From Cerioporus squamosus (Eukaryota > Basidiomycota > Agaricomycetes > Polyporales > Polyporaceae): DNA of 64,000 nt. Position 1 is the stretch's first letter, and each line of letters opens with the position of its first letter. Below the pieces are notes generated by a model, which did no database searches, was not told where the DNA came from, and saw only the letters and a program-made list of their open reading frames with translations. The stretch spans positions 29,961 to 93,960 of the forward strand of contig JABYQS010000148.1 of the NCBI GenBank assembly GCA_022592435.1, read 5' to 3'. Below, piece by piece: positions 61,601 through 64,000 of the stretch. Made by a program: the position numbers and the translations under genes.

Positions 61601-61959
61601 CGCCCCCATCGCCTGCGCCACGTTATGGGCTATACAGCATGAGCATCAAAGTACAACGACGTTACAGCGAGGGGGAGGGAGGGGGGGGGGGGGGGCCAAG
61701 GCGTCTCAGAGGCAGCCAGGCGGTGCGCAGGATAGGGGAAGGGGTGCAGAGCGATGAAATGCATGGACACACCTTGATTGGCTTGCGCCAGGGGCGCAGC
61801 ATCGTCCTCGTCATCGGTCGCCACCGGAATGTCCTCCATCATGTCGCCCTCAGGCTCCGGCGTGTCGAACACCAGGACGAGAGCTCCACGCGGGGTGCGG
61901 GGAGCACCGTCGTCAACCAGGGTCATCTGTGAGTCGGGAGGGGCAGCGCTGACAGGCAT
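58664..61959 (-). CDS. LINE ORF1: gag-like nucleic-acid-binding protein
   Basis: Gag-like chaperone that should coat the LINE RNA. The main exon, 61629-58664, is open throughout. Most of it is hydrophilic and Gln/Ser/Arg-rich, followed by a conserved-looking block (WVREMWSDPPNRTVYIDIYN to EWRRWVAELRSRRYPSF). It contains one CCHC zinc knuckle, CNGCHSSGHLTHIC, about 885 residues in, and an RGG/Arg-rich tail (GKRGGGGRGGG). A start at 61959 (MPVSAAPPDSQMTLVDD), in good context, joins the main exon across a GT-AG interval 61772-61630 with exact phase, giving 1050 aa. Without splicing, translation would start at an internal ATG (MGAPLVQLPQ). Which form is used is not known. Confidence 0.85.
61681..61695. 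repeat. G15 homopolymer run
   Basis: Fifteen consecutive G on the plus strand (C on the LINE strand), inside the candidate ORF1 intron. Such runs mutate in length easily and are also sequencing-error hotspots. Confidence 0.95.
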
Positions 61960-63032
61960 TTTTGCACGTTTTGAGCGTAGATTTCACTGAGAGAGTGGTG
62001 CGGTACTTTCGTGGGGGAAAGTGAGTGCAGAGAGGCCGAGGGGGGGACGAAGTCGCTCTCAACTCAACTGTTTGGCCCGCGTACGCTCTGTTGTGCCCGC
62101 TGTCACCACTCCCGCCCTGCTGTCGGCCTCACCGACTTCCAGTCCGGCGCGCCCCTTCATCCTGCCGGTAGGCTCTGCTCTCGCTCGCCGACGAGCAAGT
62201 TTCAATTGCGGCTGACATCGTAAGGTACTCACCATGTTCATTTCGACCCTTCTCGTCGTGCTGGTTTCCCAGTTTGCCTCGTCCACACAGCATACGTCAA
62301 GGTTGGCATCTTCTCGGGCGTCAGCCGCCACGCCATTGTCCCAGTGAGCTTCTCTTGTTTTTCTGCTTTGGGATGCCACGGGCGCTCCGTCAGAGCCTGC
62401 CCTGATCGAGGATCGGTCCAGGGACCCCGCCCGGCCAACTCCATGCCATGCACTTCCGGTCTCTCATCTAGACGACCGTCCACGTGGTCAGCCTTGCAGG
62501 ATCTTATCACAGAGCTCGCTCCTATCTAATCTCTCTTTCCTGCAGTCATCCCTCTTGCGTCATCACTCTGCCCTCGTCCAGGTCTCGCATTCCAGCCGTG
62601 GAGTCTCATCTTTCGCTCGCGTTCTCCGAGCTCGCCACCTACAACATGAGTTCTCACGTCCCCGGTCCTCGCTTCCCGTAGGCTCGTTCCTCTCTGTGTA
62701 CTTCCATCCATTCTGCCCTCTTCCTACTATCTGCATCTCACTATTCCATCTCTCACTTGTCAGGTTCCACGCATCACGTAGCCCGCATCCGTTACGCCTC
62801 ACTTTTCAGCGCGCGTCCTTTAGCTGTGTCTCTACACGCCACAGTGCAATCTGCGAGTACCACCATGCTCACACCTCATGCAGCCCCATGTCACATGCCT
62901 TCAGGTGTGGGACGCCACTTCATCGCCGTCCACGGCTTCCTCCTTGTCCCCGCTACAGATTCATGGTTGTTGGGCGCGTCGCACATCATTTTCAGATCAG
63001 TTTCCATTCTCAGCAGTAAGCCTGCTCTGCGT
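61960..63032. other. Region upstream of LINE ORF1, probable 5' UTR
   Basis: No firm gene. Several short minus-strand frames (for example 62510-62238 and 62379-62059) read as semi-plausible peptides, but no chain of exons could be defended. Likely LINE 5' UTR with its internal promoter, or flanking DNA. Confidence 0.4.
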
Positions 63033-63830
63033 TCACTCCTGGCCAGGCTCCTCTAATCTACATTGTCCACCACCACAGCACCAGGGATCATGGGACGGCC
63101 ACGGGCGGACACTCGCCATGAGTTCTAGCTCGTCGCCCTTTCGGTCCGAGCTCCGGCACCCTCCTTCTCCCCGCTTTCTCTTCCGTCCTCGCCGTTCCGG
63201 CTTATCCGGCTCTCCATCTCCCGGCGACATTTCTATGTCCGCTCCAAGGACCATGTTTCCGCGACAATCGTTGTCGACTCTTATCACCACCACATCGCAG
63301 GATGGGCCCTCCTCCTCCCCCGTCGCCTTCGAGTCACTCATCGCTATATCCACCACCATACCAACGATATGCGGATCATACGTATCATACTGCCTTGTTG
63401 GCACATGAGGTACGCCGTATGCGATGGGCGCCAGGGCAAGGATCTTGACTTTTCTACCCAGCCTCAGCCGTTCCGCCGGTCTTACAACCAGACGATACCG
63501 GTGCCATCCCCTCCGAGCGTTGTATGGGTCTGGAGGAGGGTCTCCGTAACCTGTCCATCTTGCCAGGAGGACGAGGGGCTCAGCGAGCTTGGGAGGGGGG
63601 ATTGGGAGGGGCTTGAGGTTAACTAACCGCACAGATGTGTTTGCTGCGGCTGTGGGGTACGATGGATGACCTCTGCGTTCCACAGATGGCATCCTTGGTG
63701 TGGTGGGCGAGCGAAGGAGAGTTTTTGTATAAGCGATAATCAGCCACGTATAAAAGAGGGCGGTTAATGCGCGTTTAAAAGACCACTTCCCAACGTCCCA
63801 GCCCTTCACTAATCGGTTCCGCGCATTCAT
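63033..63830 (-). CDS. Uncharacterised 265-codon ORF upstream of the LINE
   Basis: Not recognised. An uninterrupted frame on the LINE strand that starts MNARNRLVKGW and ends EEPGQE. Its middle (LAEPLVLLARWTGYGDPPPD, then VVRPAERLRLGRKVKILALAPIAYG) looks protein-like. The segment CDVVVIRVDNDCRGNMVLGAD suggests alternating beta strands, and a basic RRGRKRKRGEGG stretch near the end resembles a nuclear localisation signal. It could be a leading ORF of the retroelement, an exon of a host gene split by it, or chance in GC-rich DNA. A downstream ATG (MPSVERRGH) is an alternative start. Confidence 0.4.
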   Translation of the reverse strand: MNARNRLVKGWDVGKWSFKRALTALFYTWLIIAYTKTLLRSPTTPRMPSVERRGHPSYPTAAANTSVRLVNLKPLPIPPPKLAEPLVLLARWTGYGDPPPDPYNARRGWHRYRLVVRPAERLRLGRKVKILALAPIAYGVPHVPTRQYDTYDPHIVGMVVDIAMSDSKATGEEEGPSCDVVVIRVDNDCRGNMVLGADIEMSPGDGEPDKPERRGRKRKRGEGGCRSSDRKGDELELMASVRPWPSHDPWCCGGGQCRLEEPGQE

Positions 63831-64000
63831 TGAGCACTCTCCTTTGCCTGCACGTCCTTCTCATATCTTGCCCAGAGAGCCTGCGCACAAACGCACTGGA
63901 GGCGCGATGTCCTCGGCCAGACTCGCTCGTCTCCTCACACGCGCTTTCGGGTCACGTGACTTCTTACGCGCTCATCACGTGGTTTACGCAGTGCTGTCAC

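Larger units (their letters stand above)
53031..61959 (-). mobile_element. Non-LTR retrotransposon (LINE), Tad-like, two ORFs
   Basis: A LINE in minus orientation, at least 8.9 kb. It has a gag-like ORF1 (61959-58664, with a candidate intron), a 641-nt spacer, and ORF2 (58022-53031) coding for endonuclease, reverse transcriptase and RNase H. ORF1 with a CCHC knuckle, an APE-type endonuclease and an RNase H domain after the RT together fit the Tad or I groups; Tad-like elements dominate in fungi. Both long frames lack internal stops or frameshifts, suggesting a young copy. There are no long terminal repeats. Outer limits were not fixed: the 5' end may lie anywhere between 61960 and the window edge, and the 3' end lies between 52767 and 53030. 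Confidence 0.9.

Overview
The window reads as nuclear DNA of a filamentous basidiomycete, most likely an Agaricomycete; a polypore-type wood decayer is possible but not proven. The reasons are dense short GT-AG introns (mostly 45-80 nt) in nearly every gene, GC-rich third codon positions, a nuclear tRNA-Tyr with an intron, and families typical of mushrooms: GSTFuA-like glutathione transferase, the HNH-domain family, a small 'zygote-specific' secreted protein, PTR2 transporters and a Tad-like LINE. All exon models here were built by hand from reading frame, splice signals and remembered family patterns.

Layout. 1-7.2 kb: zinc alcohol dehydrogenase (-, cut by the window edge), HNH-nuclease-domain protein (-), VHS-GAT ubiquitin/clathrin adaptor (+), V-ATPase subunit E (-). 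7.2-18.7 kb: a 2.4 kb gene-poor stretch, an unknown 300-aa protein, a type II membrane protein resembling O-fucosyltransferases, a small SAM methyltransferase (-) and a secreted esterase-like phytase-family protein. 18.7-36.2 kb: a block bounded by two inverted paralogous PTR2 peptide transporters. It holds tRNA-Tyr, an Ecm14-type inactive metallocarboxypeptidase, Atg13, a JmjC/cupin protein and a tandem pair of short-chain dehydrogenases. 36-48 kb: a long gene-poor stretch, a small cysteine-containing secreted protein, a large ArAE/DUF2421-type membrane protein, another gene-poor stretch and a GSTFuA-like transferase. 49-53 kb: a leucine-rich-repeat protein resembling protein phosphatase 1 regulators.

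53-62 kb is a LINE (non-LTR retrotransposon) on the minus strand. ORF2 (1663 aa: AP endonuclease, reverse transcriptase, RNase H, zinc motif) is uninterrupted and every catalytic motif checked is present. ORF1 is gag-like with a CCHC knuckle and RGG-rich tail, and appears to carry a spliceable intron near its start. Its unspliced 3' end lies about 260 bp from the end of the LRR gene, tail to tail.

The genes do not form one obvious pathway. The most notable points are the complete LINE with a candidate ORF1 intron, the carboxypeptidase that has lost catalytic residues and uses a 7-nt micro-exon, the inverted PTR2 pair with identical internal exon lengths, and the tandem SDR pair in which one copy has lost its ancestral stop and the other has a 1-nt deletion in exon 5.
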